Shown piece by piece: positions 45,357 through 57,773 of a stretch of DNA of 64,000 nt; position 1 is the first letter of the stretch; each line of letters begins with the position of its first letter. The notes below the pieces were generated by a model. It had not been told where the DNA came from. It was given only the letters and a program-made list of their open reading frames with translations, and made no database searches. This DNA comes from Cantharellus purpuraceus (Eukaryota > Basidiomycota > Agaricomycetes > Cantharellales > Hydnaceae): assembly GCA_025174535.1 (NCBI GenBank), contig JALBUN010000045.1:2294001-2358000 (forward strand), in the 5' to 3' direction. A program made the position numbers and the translations under genes.

Positions 45357-47899
45357 ATGTCTAAAAGCCTTTTCAAAGCGCTTACTCTTCCCACTGGTCG
45401 GTCATTGACTGTTCCAACTGGGTTATACATCAACGGGAAGTTCGTCGCAAGTGCTGATGGTTCGGAGAAAGATTTGGAGTGAGTATATGTCGCGTCAGTG
45501 ATAGAGGAGTAGAAATGATTTTGTCGTATTCTCGTAGCGTAATCAATCCCTATACTGAAGGTGCATTTGACTAAGATGTGGCACTGTTATTGTCCTCTGA
45601 TTTCATTAATCACAGAGCTTATCACGACTGTCTGTGCCGGTAGGTGTCTCTTGTCTTCATGCTTACGGAGACATTAGTAACCGCTTCCAGCCTCTGCTAA
45701 GGATATTGACCTTGCCGTGGCTGCTGCCAGAGCTGCTTTCCAGACGACCTGGGGTACTAACACTCCAGGCACCGAACGAGCTAAGCTTCTCAATCGCCTT
45801 GCGGACCTCATTGAACGCGATCAGCAAGAGTTGGCGGAGCTTGAGTCCTTTAACAGCGGAAAGCCCGTCAAATTTGCCAGGTAGTAGTGACTCTAAGAGC
45901 AACTAGATATCCTGGCTCACTATATATTGGTTTGCAGAGACGCTGATATTGCCGACACGATCGCTTGTTTGCGCTACTATGGTGAGTTGGCTGCTCTAAT
46001 ATAGGTGTTAGATCATAACAATGGCCATGACTCCCAGCTGGTTTCGCTGATAAAGTGCATGGAAAGGCACGCATAATCATTTATCATTTCTTCTATCAAT
46101 AAAGAGTTATCCCTAGACAATCGAGGTCAATGATAAGTCAAAGTTTGTGTTCACGCGACATGAGCCTGTTGGCGTCTGTGGACAAATGTAAGCACTCTCA
46201 ACACGATTGATGTATATTTGCTGTTGTAACGAACATGGCAGCATTCCATGGAACTATCCCATCAATATGTGGTATGAGCAGTCGTTTTGTCCTTGTTATG
46301 CCATTCGCTTAACCATAAACCAAGGGCTTGGAAGACAGCCCCAGCACTGGCTGTAGGATGCTCAATTGTGATGAAGCCTTCAGAGAACACTCCTCTTACC
46401 GCTCTCGTACGCACGCCTCCTTTCCCTGATTGAAGTTGTAACATGAACGTCTCTCATTACGCAGAAACTTTGTGAGCTTATCAAAGAGGCGGGGTAAGTA
46501 TATGCATCTCTCTTAGCCTTACATGTGTTTACCGCAGCACCAGGTATCCCGATGGTGTCCTCAATTGTGTGCCTTCTCTGGGCAGCGTAGGGGGTGCGGC
46601 TCTTGCTTCTCATGTCGGAGTGGACAAGGTGCATCTAAAGGTCTCTCTTACCTTAATTCATACATTGATCAGCCAGCCATCAGGTTGCATTTACTGGGTC
46701 AACTGTTACGGGCCGCAAGGTTTTGGAGGCCTCAGCACACAGTAACCTCAAGAAGGTTTCTTCTCCGCTTACTACGAAGTTGGTAATCGAATTCATGTCA
46801 TTTTTACAGGTGTCACTTGAACTTGGTGGCAAATCTCCTCACCTCATCTTTGAGTCTGCCGATCTCGAGCAAGGTGAGCTTTACCTCTATATTTGACATC
46901 CAATTTATCCAACATGTTAAGCGGCGCATTGGGCGATATTCGGTATAACGTGGAACAGGTATTACATCACCACGAATAGCCACCCTTTACTGAGCCAACC
47001 GACAGTGGACAAGATTGCACTGCTGGATCAAGAGTCTATGTGCAGGCTTCCGTCTACGACAAGTTCATCCAGCTGCTTGTGCAAAAGGCGAAGGAGTTTG
47101 TCGTCGGTGATCCTTTTCACGAAGCCACTGCAGGAGGGCCCCTTATATCCAAAGTTCAATATGACCGAGTATGGAGCTACATTGAATCGGGAAAGAAAGA
47201 AGGAGCCAAAGTGGTGGTTGGTGGACAGAAACGAACGTCAAAGGGCTACTTTGTAGACCCATGTGGTGAGTGATCTAGCCTGTTAAGGGGCATTATTTAT
47301 CATTGAACACCCCCGGAAGTCTTCACGGACATCAAGGCTGAAATGAAGATAGTGAGCTCTGCCTTATATTTCATCTGATTAAGATCACTGATTTGAAATA
47401 GGTGAAAGAAGAAGTAAGAAACGAGATGCAAGTTGTATAGCTCGCAACGCTAACATGTTAATTAGATTTTTGGACCTGTACTATCAGTCGGCAAATTTGA
47501 GACCGAGAAGGTAAATTATATCTCGTATAATTGTTGTGTCAGTTCTAACCGTCTACCCTTTACAGGAAGCAATTGCTCTTGCCAACGACACTACATACGG
47601 ATTGGCCGCTGGTCTTCACTCCAAGGATGCATCCCAGTGCCTACGGGTGTCTAGCGTAAGTGCATCTTTACTTTACTGTTACTTCTGTGTCTTGCCTATC
47701 ATGGACCTGTTGCCTTTAGGAACTACAAGCAGGTACCGTCTGGATCAATACGTACAACATTCTGCACAACAACGTGCCATTTGGAGGATTCAAGCAAAGT
47801 GGGATTGGCAGAGAGTTGGGAGAGTATGCCCTTAGCGAGTATACTAGTGTAAAGGCCGTGCACTGGAATTTCGGCGAGAAGCTTGATTGGCCTTTGTAA
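45357..47899 (+). CDS. NAD(P)-dependent aldehyde dehydrogenase
   Basis: Oxidises aldehydes to acids (ALDH1/2-like). From ATG 45357: [87 protein letters not shown] (NAD site), [32 protein letters not shown]. The general base is in [19 protein letters not shown], and the catalytic Cys in [13 protein letters not shown]. Next [38 protein letters not shown] and [20 protein letters not shown], ending FGEKLDWPL. The gene is cut into more than a dozen exons, several very short (the KEEIFGP region). No mitochondrial presequence is obvious; [12 protein letters not shown] is weakly amphipathic, so cytosolic or mitochondrial location is open. Confidence 0.92.
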
Positions 47900-47990
47900 A
47901 CATGTAATGTACCATGATCTTGTGTAGCTCTCTACTTATGAAGCGCCGTAAACGGGCAAAGTCTTAGTCATCCCTTTCTTTCCCGCAATC

Positions 47991-48384
47991 ATGTCTCTTC
48001 TGGCTCGTGCTCCCAATCTGCGCCAAGGTGTCGTCCGTTCAAGGATCGCGCCTTTTAGAAATGTTCACATTGAAAACACCGTTGGTAATGTAAGGATTGC
48101 AGTAAAGCTGATAGTGTCATTACGCTAAACGATATCCTAGAACATGCCGTTCTCATACAACAACGGGAGGACCTTTGCGGTCAAGGTAACATACTACCTT
48201 TACTTCCTTCTTGCGACGCGCCCTGATATTTAAGACCATATAGCTTTTTCTTTTTATGGCTGGCGGCTTCTCTATCCCGTTCGCTGCGGCGTACTACCAA
48301 TTGTATGACAATCTAACTTACATTAGCTCACTATTCAAGTTATTCACAGTCATTTTTAGGAAGAAAGCTGCCGCTGGGGCATAG
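47991..48384 (+). CDS. COX8: Cytochrome c oxidase subunit 7C (Cox8 type)
   Basis: Small single-helix subunit of respiratory complex IV in the inner mitochondrial membrane. From ATG 47991: Arg-rich presequence MSLLARAPNLRQGVVRSR, then HIENTVGNN, MPFSYNNGRTFAVK, KLFLFMAGGFSIPFAAAYYQ and LKKAAAGA. The core MPFS...N..F..K.......G.PF....YQL-K is the COX7C/Cox8 pattern. Four exons with introns of about 50-70 nt; joins at GN|NMPFSY, FAVK|LFLF and YYQL|KKAA keep frame. It lies 91 bp after the ALDH gene, same strand. Confidence 0.9.
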
Positions 48385-48556
48385 ATGCAATGCATTTCGT
48401 ATGAAATACACATGATGACTCGTTTACCTCGAGAAGAGAATAGCGTGAGACATTGTGACTTGTGTTACACTTGGTTCGTAAATTGACATCGGTATCCCGT
48501 GAACTTGAAAGCATGCATGTGGAAGGTAAGTGTGGAGTCAGGATATGTAGCGTTAG

Positions 48557-51500
48557 TCATGATTTGTTTTTGTCCTCCATGGTCTCATCCTCTCCGAGAG
48601 CCATCGCCTCAACTAGTCTCATTTCTGCATCGGCTTCTGCATCGTTAAATTCGGAGAGGTTCTGCTCTGTCGCCTTCTTCGCTGCTTTCTTGGCGTCGTT
48701 CATGCTTCTACATGAGCATGTTCGTGTTAAAAAGCCAATGTCGCCTTCCAACGCGTCTAGTGCCAGGAACGACGCTTTGCGAGCCGCGAATTGAGTGGTT
48801 GGGTCTTCAGCACTAGCGAGAATGATGTCATGACATAACACTGGAAAAACCATTTGTCAGGTGAAGAGCAACGCGGTACCGACGTGGTAACCATACCTTC
48901 GCAGGTGACAGTGCCTGGGTTCTCTGGATCCGTCTGCTTGATGATTTCAAATTCTTGACAACCTCTAGATTGAAAAAGTTCAAACAAAATCTTGGTGGGG
49001 TGATGTGATATCGTCTTGAGGGTAATGTGTTGATCAAAAAATGGCTTCAAAACCGTATCGAAAAACGTCTCTACGCCTTCCGGTGAAAAATTGTCCGATA
49101 CGTAGATCGCGCCGAGAACGGATTCCACCACATCTGATAAAACCTTAGTTCATAATCAGTGATGCATTCTCATGTCTGTCTTGATGCACCTCCTCACCTT
49201 GGGTTGCTCAATATCAACCCAGTATTGACCAGCAAGTCTCCCTTCACGTTCTGCTCGTGCATAGTCCGCTCGGCGCGCTTTATCAAGTTCCTCGGAGTAA
49301 GTTAGGATGCTGGTTTCTATGCTTTGGGATTCAAAGAGAAGGTGTTCGTGAAGACCCGCATGCACGCATACTGCAGCCAGAGTGGAATTTGAAACCATTG
49401 CCCCCTACGCTCACCAGTCAGATCGTCAGACCAGGAAATCTTACTAGCCGAGATTGCTTACTTTGAGCAATGTTAAAGCTCCAGGGCTGAGCTGTCCGTC
49501 CCTATCAAATATGTACCGAATGACAACTACCTTGTAGCAATTGCAACGTTCAGACATAGAAGTTCAAATGTAACATAAATAGAAACGCACGAAAATCAAG
49601 GATTGCATCACCAATGAATTCTAAACGCTCGTAGCAGGTCATCTCGTGACCCTGGATGGAAGCATGTGTCTGGAAATGATCGTTAGATACTATGGACGCC
49701 AATTACGGGTATGGTTACCAAAGCCTGGGCCAATAGATGAGGCCTTTTGAACGAATGACCAATCGTCTTCTCAATGTGTTCAACAGTTCCTGCCTTTAGT
49801 TCAGCGGAAACATCCGGAGGAGGTGCTAGAGTCTTTCTGGCGAAATCTGCCCAGCGGTCAATATGTGGAACTGGAATATTCATCGCTTTTGTGACACGCA
49901 AAGCCACTTCACGCCCTGCTGTAGCATATGCAGCACCAATTATGGCTTCCGCGACGTCTGCGACACCCTAGCCGGGACATTAGTAAGGTTCTTGAGTCCA
50001 CAGAAAAGGCGCTCGAAATGTTACCTTATCGCCCAACCATTGCACACTCGCATCTTCTTGAGTACGCTTGGACTTCTTTCCAGTTGATGGAGAAATCTGA
50101 GCGTCGGTCGCACCCGAGGGCTGGACTTCTATAGATTTATCCACATTTGGTATTAAGTCACCGTTATCCACACCCGGCATCGAGCCATCGTCACCCACGT
50201 TGGGGATCGTGTCAGTCTTGTCCGCATTTGGCATTGAATCACGGTTACCCGCATCTAGTGTGGTGTCGCCGTTGTCCGCATTGGTTGTTGATGTCAAATG
50301 AGAGGCGTTGGCATCCTCCACAAATGTGCTACCGTTGAAAGTGGTATATGTGTGTGACCCTTCCCTCGGGGTGTCGGCCATAGAGTTATGCATTATGACA
50401 TCGGGATCAGCAACAGAAGCTGAAATGTCTTGGTCTTTGGAAACTCCCTCCGAGACAATTGGCCTCGGGGGATGGAAGACTCGGAAGTTAGGTGGTAGCC
50501 AAGCTCTCGCGGTGAATGGTTTAGACTGAATGTATTGAGGTAACCCACTCCGGTCCGCATTCTTGAGCAAAGATCTATTGCTGATGATCCGTTGCCTCGC
50601 GATATGTAAAGCACCTTCATGTTGTGTAGGGTTCGTGACGAAAAGATAAATGGAAGACAGGTACTTGAGATAAGCATCACCTGGGAAATCAATCCTAAGT
50701 CATGATAATACCAGCCTTTTATCACTGACTCACCTAGTAGCTCTAGACGTTCATAGTCAAACTCAACGCTTGCGGAAGGAGCCGACACAGCCGTGTGCAA
50801 AAGGTGTTCCAAGATGCAATGATCAAAAAATTTAGCGTTGAGTTCTTTGACAAGCAAAACGTCATCCAAGCGCCGAGTGATCGATGGTAAGAGTAAGGCC
50901 ATGCGTAGGGTACTAATACGTGAGTCAGCGATTCCAAGCATAAGAAAATGGCGACTTTGATCAACCTAGCAGGTACAGTCAACCGACAACACAACTCTGG
51001 GATCAAGTCTGCAATATCCTCAGTAATTGATCAGACACATGAACGATGCACCTGCATTTCGCTGGGTTCTTTTTGGAAGTTGCCAATGGTCGAGACGTTG
51101 GGTTCAGGTGGTTCGTGATGGCTGGAACTCGAGAAACTTCGATAAGAGGTTGCGTATAATCTTCCAGGCCTTCAAAACCCTTGCGACGGGCCTTGCAATA
51201 CTCGACTAGGCTCTCGTAATTGGCCTCGCGCTGTGAGATACTGGTCAATCACCGTCACCTACACAATAACACCAGAGACACACCGGGCTATCGGCTGGTT
51301 TAGAAAGTGGTGTGAGATCTGGACGGACAGTAATTGCATTATATCGACGGGTGAATTCAACCCATCTATCTTGGATCACAGCATCCTGAATATCTGAAGC
51401 GAGGCTTTCCAGTGACTCCCTCCTGAGAGGAACCACCCAATTTGCCGCTGCAGCCAAGACTAAGTCCCAAGGAATATGTTCCGCAACATCTGGGAGCTCC

Positions 51501-54500
51501 CATTTCCCCCGTGACTTTTCGACATCTGGACCCCAAGTGGAACCCAATGGGGCAATGAAATAAGCCAGATCCTCTGGCTTGCATATGAATGGTTTGTTTG
51601 CCACCACTCGACATACGCGAACGGTATATCTGTGCAACAATTGTAATTGTTCTTCATCAACCTGAAATCGTGCAGCAGGTTGTAAGTGCACGTTCGAAGG
51701 AATACCCGCAAAGAAAAGCTTGAAGCTTTCAATAGATGGTAAAGGGAGGCGAGTCAGGATCAAAATTGGCTGGTATAAGCAGCGGGAATCATCCTGACGT
51801 TCAGTACTGATTATTGTCGGGTAGAGATACTTATCGTGCATTGCAGCAGCGTTAGTCCAAAAGTCAGGCCTTCGGCGGGGATAGCAACGAGTGCCCGTAT
51901 GCTTAGCTTTGGAAAGAGGAGCTGACGAAACATTTTCGTCTTCTTCAATATCGCTTAGCTCTTCCACCATCGCAGGGGACACGTAGGACTCCCGCTGCTG
52001 TCGAACACTCACAGGCGGGGGGCGAGGGAAAAGCTTGTAATCCAGATGACCCTTGTAAAATAGTTCCTCACACACTCGCAAGCACGCTGCGCGGCGAGCT
52101 GCAGACTGGGTAGGGTAGGGTGGACCAGATACAGTCTTAATAGGTCCCCCTGATGGTAGCACAACGGTGCAGACATGTGAGTTACGCGAACCATTTTGTC
52201 CACGAATTTGTTGAAATTCAAATAGCGGACGCGACGACGTCATATCCTCGTTACTACTCTCAAGGGACGCAGCGAATCGATAGACTACCGTAGTGGCGCT
52301 GTGAGCTTGTATGCGTCCACTAGTGGTAGGATCCGTCACAAATGTGTCAGCTTCATCATCTTCATCGTCGCTATCGGAGCGGTAAGGGTCGGGAGTCTCG
52401 GATAGAGACGAGGGAGGCGACATGCTCCCAGGACTATCAACAACAGAGTCGACCCATTTCTGCATCCGTGGGTCGAGCCTTGCAATATCGGACATAACTC
52501 GCCGATGTACGTCGTTGCCTCTTTCGACCATATGAACCAGATGGCTGTCACGACCACGGGATCTTGCACGAGCATAGGCATATGAAACTTGACTTTCGAA
52601 TATGTTAAATCTAAAGAAAAACGCAGCGACAATCAGTACCGTGATTAGCATAGGAAGAACATTCCCCGCCTGATGACACAAGAACATGCTGGTATCTCCA
52701 AGTCCTCCGCAAATTTGGTCGTAATGAGTAGATTAGTTGTTCCCAGACGGAAATCTTCTAAGAGGTCCTGCTGCATGCGCCAAGAGAATTCAGAGATTAT
52801 GAAATATTATCGGCAACGTACTGACCTGAGCATGAGGGTTAGTGAATGCTCCGTGACCAGTAATTACTTGTGGCCGAAGGAACCCCACATAATCGCTTAA
52901 CACACGTAAAATGTCCAGCATGGCATGTGCAATTACTCGTCTTTGCACTGAACATAGAGCATGGAATTCAATGAGTAACGAAAATGTTAAACTTGTTCAA
53001 AATGTTACCAAACACGATGCCGCGAAACTGGTCACCCTGGGGCTCGCAAGCTTTCAAAATCTGAACAAGCTTGACTAGCTTGGGCGTCACGTTATATCCT
53101 CGAGATGTATAGTCGAGATTTGGCATAGCAAATATCCAGTTCTTCACAACGTTTTTGACCTTCACTTGAATCCTTGTAGCCTTGAGGGAAGGATCATCGG
53201 GCTCGTCATCATCGTCATCCACATAATCTGCGGTGATTGTAGAGTCCATCTCTCGTAGAGCCTTGCGCCAGACTAAGTCACTTGCACATGATCCGAGCTC
53301 GTAACCACTGGATGAGAAATTTGTATCACTTCAGTCATACTTCTCCGCCAACAAATAAAATAAAATAAAAAATACAAAAAGAAAACAAGGGACAGCAACA
53401 CCTTGTCTTCGGATGAACGAGAAAGACGTACACATGCTTCGCATCTTTGAACTGCTTCCGAAAATGCTGCATCTTTGAATCGATCTGTCGAAGCTGTCGC
53501 TGCAGTGGAGTGTCGACTCTCCCTAGCTTGAGATGAGGATCATAGAATATTACTAGTTCATTTGGCTTGTCAGGTAGGGCCATGACTTGGTCCCGTGTCT
53601 CCGAGGACACCCCTGCCATTGTAGCATCCAGAAGTCTCTCGAGCTTCAGAATTCCAATGTCGTAGTGAATCTTGGTATCCATCTCTGGAGTCATCATTCC
53701 AAAAACTCTAGGTCTTTCATCACGTAGAGCCGACCTGTAGAATTCCAGCATGACACGAGCCATAGGATGAGGATCCCCAGCAGACTGGGCATCATCTAGA
53801 ATAATTAAGTTCACTTGCGCGAGAGATAGCTTCCCTCTCAAAAGCGAGTCTAAAAACCCCTGCGTGTGTTGAGCGACAGAGGTTGGCAACTACCTGATTC
53901 CATAGACATGACGGGCACGGTACACTTACCTTCGCAGAAACCATGACCAGATCTTTGTCCATCAGATCCTGCCACGGGTTGAGTTCAGAAGCGTGCCATT
54001 GGTCAGTGTATGCACCAATACTGTATGGTTCAGTGTGCTGTAAAATTTGGGGTTGATCTTCGTCGAGGGCGTCGTGACTGACCAGCACCTGATCAATTCA
54101 ACGTGACGTAAAAAATGTATCTGCTAACTGACGTGACCACGAGCAGGGCGACACGCCTAGGGTGCCCATCGGCTCTCCAAATTCTTTCTAGATCTACAAC
54201 CCAGCGCAGCATCTTCAAGACTACAGCGCTCTTGTCTGTTGCGCGGTAGCTTAAAATTGGCGAGAGCCCATAACCAAACCCTACTTACGATCTGTTGTGT
54301 CCAAGACCGCCAAAGCTATTTCAGGTCCAGTTAATGACTATGTATCAAAACAATCCAAACCTTACTGTTTACTCGTTGGGAACGCTCCGTAATTTCGTCG
54401 AGATATGAATGCGAGGTAATGGAAGATTTCTCCTGACTAACGACAAGCGACTTCACAGGCGAGTTGCCAGGAACTTCAGGAAGGTAGTTAGCCAGAGAAT

Positions 54501-54819
54501 CTTTCTTCTCCGCCTCAGCACGAAGTTCTTTCTTAGCTTTCTTTGTCGGGCGTGAATCCGAAGTATCAGCATTGTCCTTGGTGGGTGGCGCAGCTTTAGC
54601 ATGTTTCTTGGAAGCGAAAAACGACGAGGACTGGTTAAAAGGTTGAGTTCGAGATGGCTCAGACTGGTGGATAACAGAGGCAGAATGCGGGACAGAGGCA
54701 GAACCAGCAAATGGCTGATCGCCTGTGGCGCCACTCTGGATCTCCAGATTAACACTCGCCTCATTATCTGTTCTAGATGAGTCTTCATTACGCCAGGCCT
54801 GTTTCCAGATATTAAACAT
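48557..54819 (-). CDS. DCL: Dicer-like ribonuclease
   Basis: Cuts dsRNA into small RNAs for RNA silencing. From ATG 54819: a Lys/Ser-rich extension, then a helicase region, a DUF283-type dimerisation region (FEFQQIRGQNGSRNSHVCTV, SAARRAACLRVCEELF), a middle segment and tandem RNase III domains. RNase IIIa: FDYERLELLGDAYLKYLSS (after splicing) with VADVAEAIIGAAYATAG. RNase IIIb: CYERLEFIGDAILDF with VESVLGAIYVSD. A C-terminal dsRBD-like part has HHPTKILFELFQSRGCQEFE and FAARKASFLALDALEG, with a basic/acidic tail. Both RNase III sites are intact. The helicase looks degenerate: LDTTDHKSAVVL in place of LDTGSGKT, and LIILDDAQSAG in place of DExH. I do not recognise a clear PAZ core. Many introns. 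Confidence 0.88.
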
Positions 54820-54997
54820 ACGAGCAGAGGTCAGCAGCAAAGGCGAGATCAGAGAAGCAACAGTGGAAGTTGAAAGTTGAAAGGAGGCATCCAAGTAAAG
54901 AAGGTGTGGTGGCGGAGATAGAAATCGTGTTCACTACCTCGTTGGGAATGTCAGGAGGGACATATCGTGGCTGAAAGACTTCAGCTTTTGTCCTGGC
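54820..54997. promoter_or_regulatory. Divergent promoter, Dicer/conserved unknown
   Basis: 178 bp between the chosen starts of two divergent genes. No TATA box obvious. Both starts are predictions. Confidence 0.4.
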
Positions 54998-56573
54998 ATG
55001 TTCAACAACAGCTACATTATTGCCACTCTGGATGATGAAGTTCTCGGTCTAGTCCCTAAGCGACGCCAGTGTATTGGCGGATCTCCATGTCTCCCTTCGA
55101 GGTTACCATCCATGGGTTCGTTCCTGCCTTACCACAGTCTTGGCCCTGATGTCGCTAATAAATTACTGCGTCTATGAATTAAGCGTTTTTGCAGCGTGAA
55201 GGGGCGCAAAGTGCTCCAAAGGCTGTCTTACGACAGCTACGTCGTAGTCCTACTCCACCCTTGGAGCCTCGTCCATCTGGGGAGCATAGCCCCCCACCTG
55301 CAAGGACACGCACGCTGTCGCGATCTTCGCAGAGTTCAACTAGCACCTCCGGTACCAAGACAGGGGAGATTATGCCGATGATAACTGCGACAGGATGGCG
55401 TGAGCCACAACCTTTTGAGATATTTCGCGCTGTGGAGCGAAAGGATATTGTTTTTCTAATGGAAGTAAGGTACATTGGCTTATGCCCATCAAATTGTTTT
55501 CAATGAAAGATAATTGCCTCATGCTTAGAGATCGAGCCTTTCATGTGTGTCCCCTTGCTGGAGTATCTTCAAAAGGTCAGCCTTGATTTGTGCACAATAG
55601 CTACTTTTGCGCCGTGCTGGAGATGCGACTCCCCTGCTTCATGCCATGAGGATCGGCCAAAGTCATCGTGACGTCGCGATTTTGATAGTAGGCGCGCTGA
55701 GCCGGTTTGTAAATCACTTGGAGGATGAGGACCTTCAGAAACCCCGTACCAAGACACTTCTGAAAGCTCTTCGTACGTGGCCACATTGGTTGCTGGTTTT
55801 TATCGGACTAATATATATATGCAGGGGTAAATCTTAAACTAGCTATTGATTATGGCTTGCAGCAGAGTCAAGGCGACCTCATAGCTTCCTTTATGCAATG
55901 TCTAATAATGAGCGAGGGCGATAAATGGGTATGGGCCCAGACTTCCACTGTTGCCCTTGCTTTACGCGCTGGGACGGAGGGTAACCCTGTACAGGCAGCT
56001 GAGCAAGCTGTCCGGAAATTCGCAACCAAAGAGTTAGGGAAAGCTACCCACACAATTGCCGCGTTGGAGGACTAGTCAGTTTACTGCTTGCACCGTGCCG
56101 CTCTACTTACAATGCTATCTCAGTGTTGCTAATGCCACTGTGGATTTACTAATTTTAGCCGCTTGGACGAGCGCTTTAAGTGTCATCGACGCGGAGCCGA
56201 TTCCAGTGGGCTTAACGTTGTTGCACCATTCATTTCCACCATCATACTGATACTGTTCTTGACAGTCTTACTACTTTGCTCGTGATGATCGGGTGTACAA
56301 GGTGTGACATTTATGATTACCATGTTAATCGTCAGCCGATGTTTTTAAAAGGCATTTATTGAGCGTATTCAGGCGAATCAAAGCGCAATATCTCGTTCGT
56401 TGACCAAGAGACTAAAATGGCAGATCCGAGTGCTTGAAAGAGTCGTTGACGGTCGAACGGTGACATACCGGGTGCGTTTTGTGTATTGGCGACAGTAATG
56501 TAAGGTGACAAGTTATCCTTAGGGAAAAGTAGACCTGCTTACTGTTGAACTTGACGAGGGAGAAGGTATTTGA
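54998..56573 (+). CDS. Conserved basidiomycete protein, unknown role
   Basis: No function recognised. Start proposed at ATG 54998 (MFNNSYIIATLDDEVLGLVP, RRQCIGGSPCLPSRLPSMGS), joined by an intron near 55150-55194 to a Ser/Pro/Arg-rich segment (VLRQLRRSPTPPLEPRPSGE). The structured part is helical: ITATGWREPQPFEIFRAVER, FLMEVRDRAFHLLLRRAGDA, TPLLHAMRIGQSHRDVAILI, RVNLKLAIDYGLQQSQGDLIA, IMSEGDKWVWAQTSTVALAL, EQAVRKFATKELGKA, then SYYFARDDRVYKAFIERI and a last short exon ending LLTVELDEGEGI at 56573. Eight or so exons keep one frame, so it is a real gene. The helix-pair spacing recalls alpha-solenoid (ARM/ankyrin-like) proteins. About 430 residues. Confidence 0.75.
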
Positions 56574-56611
56574 TCGCAAGTTTTGAATTCGGAGCTCATA
56601 CATAATTCGAG

Positions 56612-56850
56612 TTATCCATAAACTATTTGGATCCCACTGGCTGTACTGACAAATTCATAAATGGTCACCGGAATGCCGGGCTCGGCAACAGTGATTGTGT
56701 ATTTTCCTTTCTCTTTACGTATACCGGCATTTGTACTTGCTCCTACAAGGTGCCATCCGGGAGAAAGATCATATCCCAGGTATAGGCGTATCATGGAGCA
56801 CACAATGACGCCGATGGGCTTTATGCTCGTCGCTCTCTCCCACGTCTGTT
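56612..56850 (-). CDS. Small orphan frame or 3' exon
   Basis: A minus-strand frame of about 80 codons reads TWERATSIKPIGVIVCSMIR, then LGYDLSPGWHLVGASTNAGI, KEKGKYTITVAEPGIPVTIY and EFVSTASGIQ. It has coding-like composition and a possible acceptor (CTAACAG) just before the Thr, so it may be the last exon of a small gene. An upstream exon with a start is not visible in the 100 bp before the neighbouring gene's stop. I do not recognise the sequence. Confidence 0.3.
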
Positions 56851-56968
56851 AGTCAAATGGGTGCCTCAGTCTACTGTATCGTTTCACGTCAGGTATCTCG
56901 ACTCAGACAATTTATGGGAACAAATAAATGCACAATTATTTTCAAAGGTATATATGATAGTGCTGAGG

Positions 56969-57711
56969 TCAGAAGAAAAGTTTCATGTCAGAGAGCCAAA
57001 ACCATACAGCCACTAAAGCGAGTCCGATGACTGCGGGTAAGAGATTCAATGCAGCTATCGTGTAGATCCAGGTAGTAGCCAGTGGTGGTCCCTATATGTA
57101 TCGCTATTGGCATATCAAGGTGGAATGGTGTACTGCTTTACCTGACGTATAATAACGAGCCAGGGTGCACGGTTCACGAGCCATATAAGTCGCGTCCCAG
57201 AGGCTATAGAGACCAAGAACAATGCGACTTGTATCAAACGTTTCTGTTTACGACTGTTAGCTAGGTAAAGCCATCAATTAAAGGAATGTGACGTGAATTG
57301 CGTTTTGGCCCACTGTAAAATATGAATGCTGACAAAACTTCAAAACCGGTCAATCACTGTGATCTTCCGAGGATTTGTGCAGCATACCTGGAATAGCCGA
57401 CACCAACCGTCCAGCGTATTCTCGTGTCGAAGGATGTTTGCCATATTGTTGATTCACAAGACTTCAAAGATGAGCGTCAGTCCAAATATGAAAGACAAGA
57501 CTCACATATCCATCATGAGATACAAGAACGAGAAAGGTATGATGAGTAGAATAGCGTTGAAAATCTCGTCTGCCGTATCTGGCGAGTTATCTGAACTCTG
57601 CGCTTTTTCAAGAATGCCAGACTCTCCAATAAGTCTCCATTGCTCAGCTTCCGAGATTTCCTGGATGGTTGTATCAGGGACTTTGGATTTTTCTGTTCTC
57701 CTCTTTGCCAT
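56969..57711 (-). CDS. Small multi-pass membrane protein
   Basis: Predicted protein of about 190 residues from ATG 57711: MAKRRTEKSKVPDTT, EQWRLIGESGILEKAQ, then hydrophobic segments EIFNAILLIIPFSFLYLMMD, ILIHKQYGKHPSTREYAGRL, VSAIPVLSIFIFY, and after further introns RLIWLVNRAPWLVIIR, GPPLATTWIYTIAALNLLPA and VIGLALVAVWFWLSDMKLFF. The EQWRLI-ESGI start and the NR-WL...PPLATTWIY block are, to my memory, found in a conserved fungal family of unknown function (possibly DUF7719); that label should be checked. Four membrane helices; ER location is plausible from the Lys/Arg-rich N-terminus. Divergent from the next gene with only 62 bp between starts. Confidence 0.65.
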
Positions 57712-57773
57712 GCTGGGTGTGATTTTGGTGCGCGCTCATTATGTAAGCTTGGGGATTTTTGTACTTCACCACA

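Noticed and set aside
50700..50770. Apparent Asp-to-Glu change in Dicer RNase IIIa (ERLELLGES)
   Set aside because: The GES reading is intron read-through. Splicing at GTGAGT...TTTCCCAG restores ERLELLGDAYLKYLSS, with the catalytic Asp.
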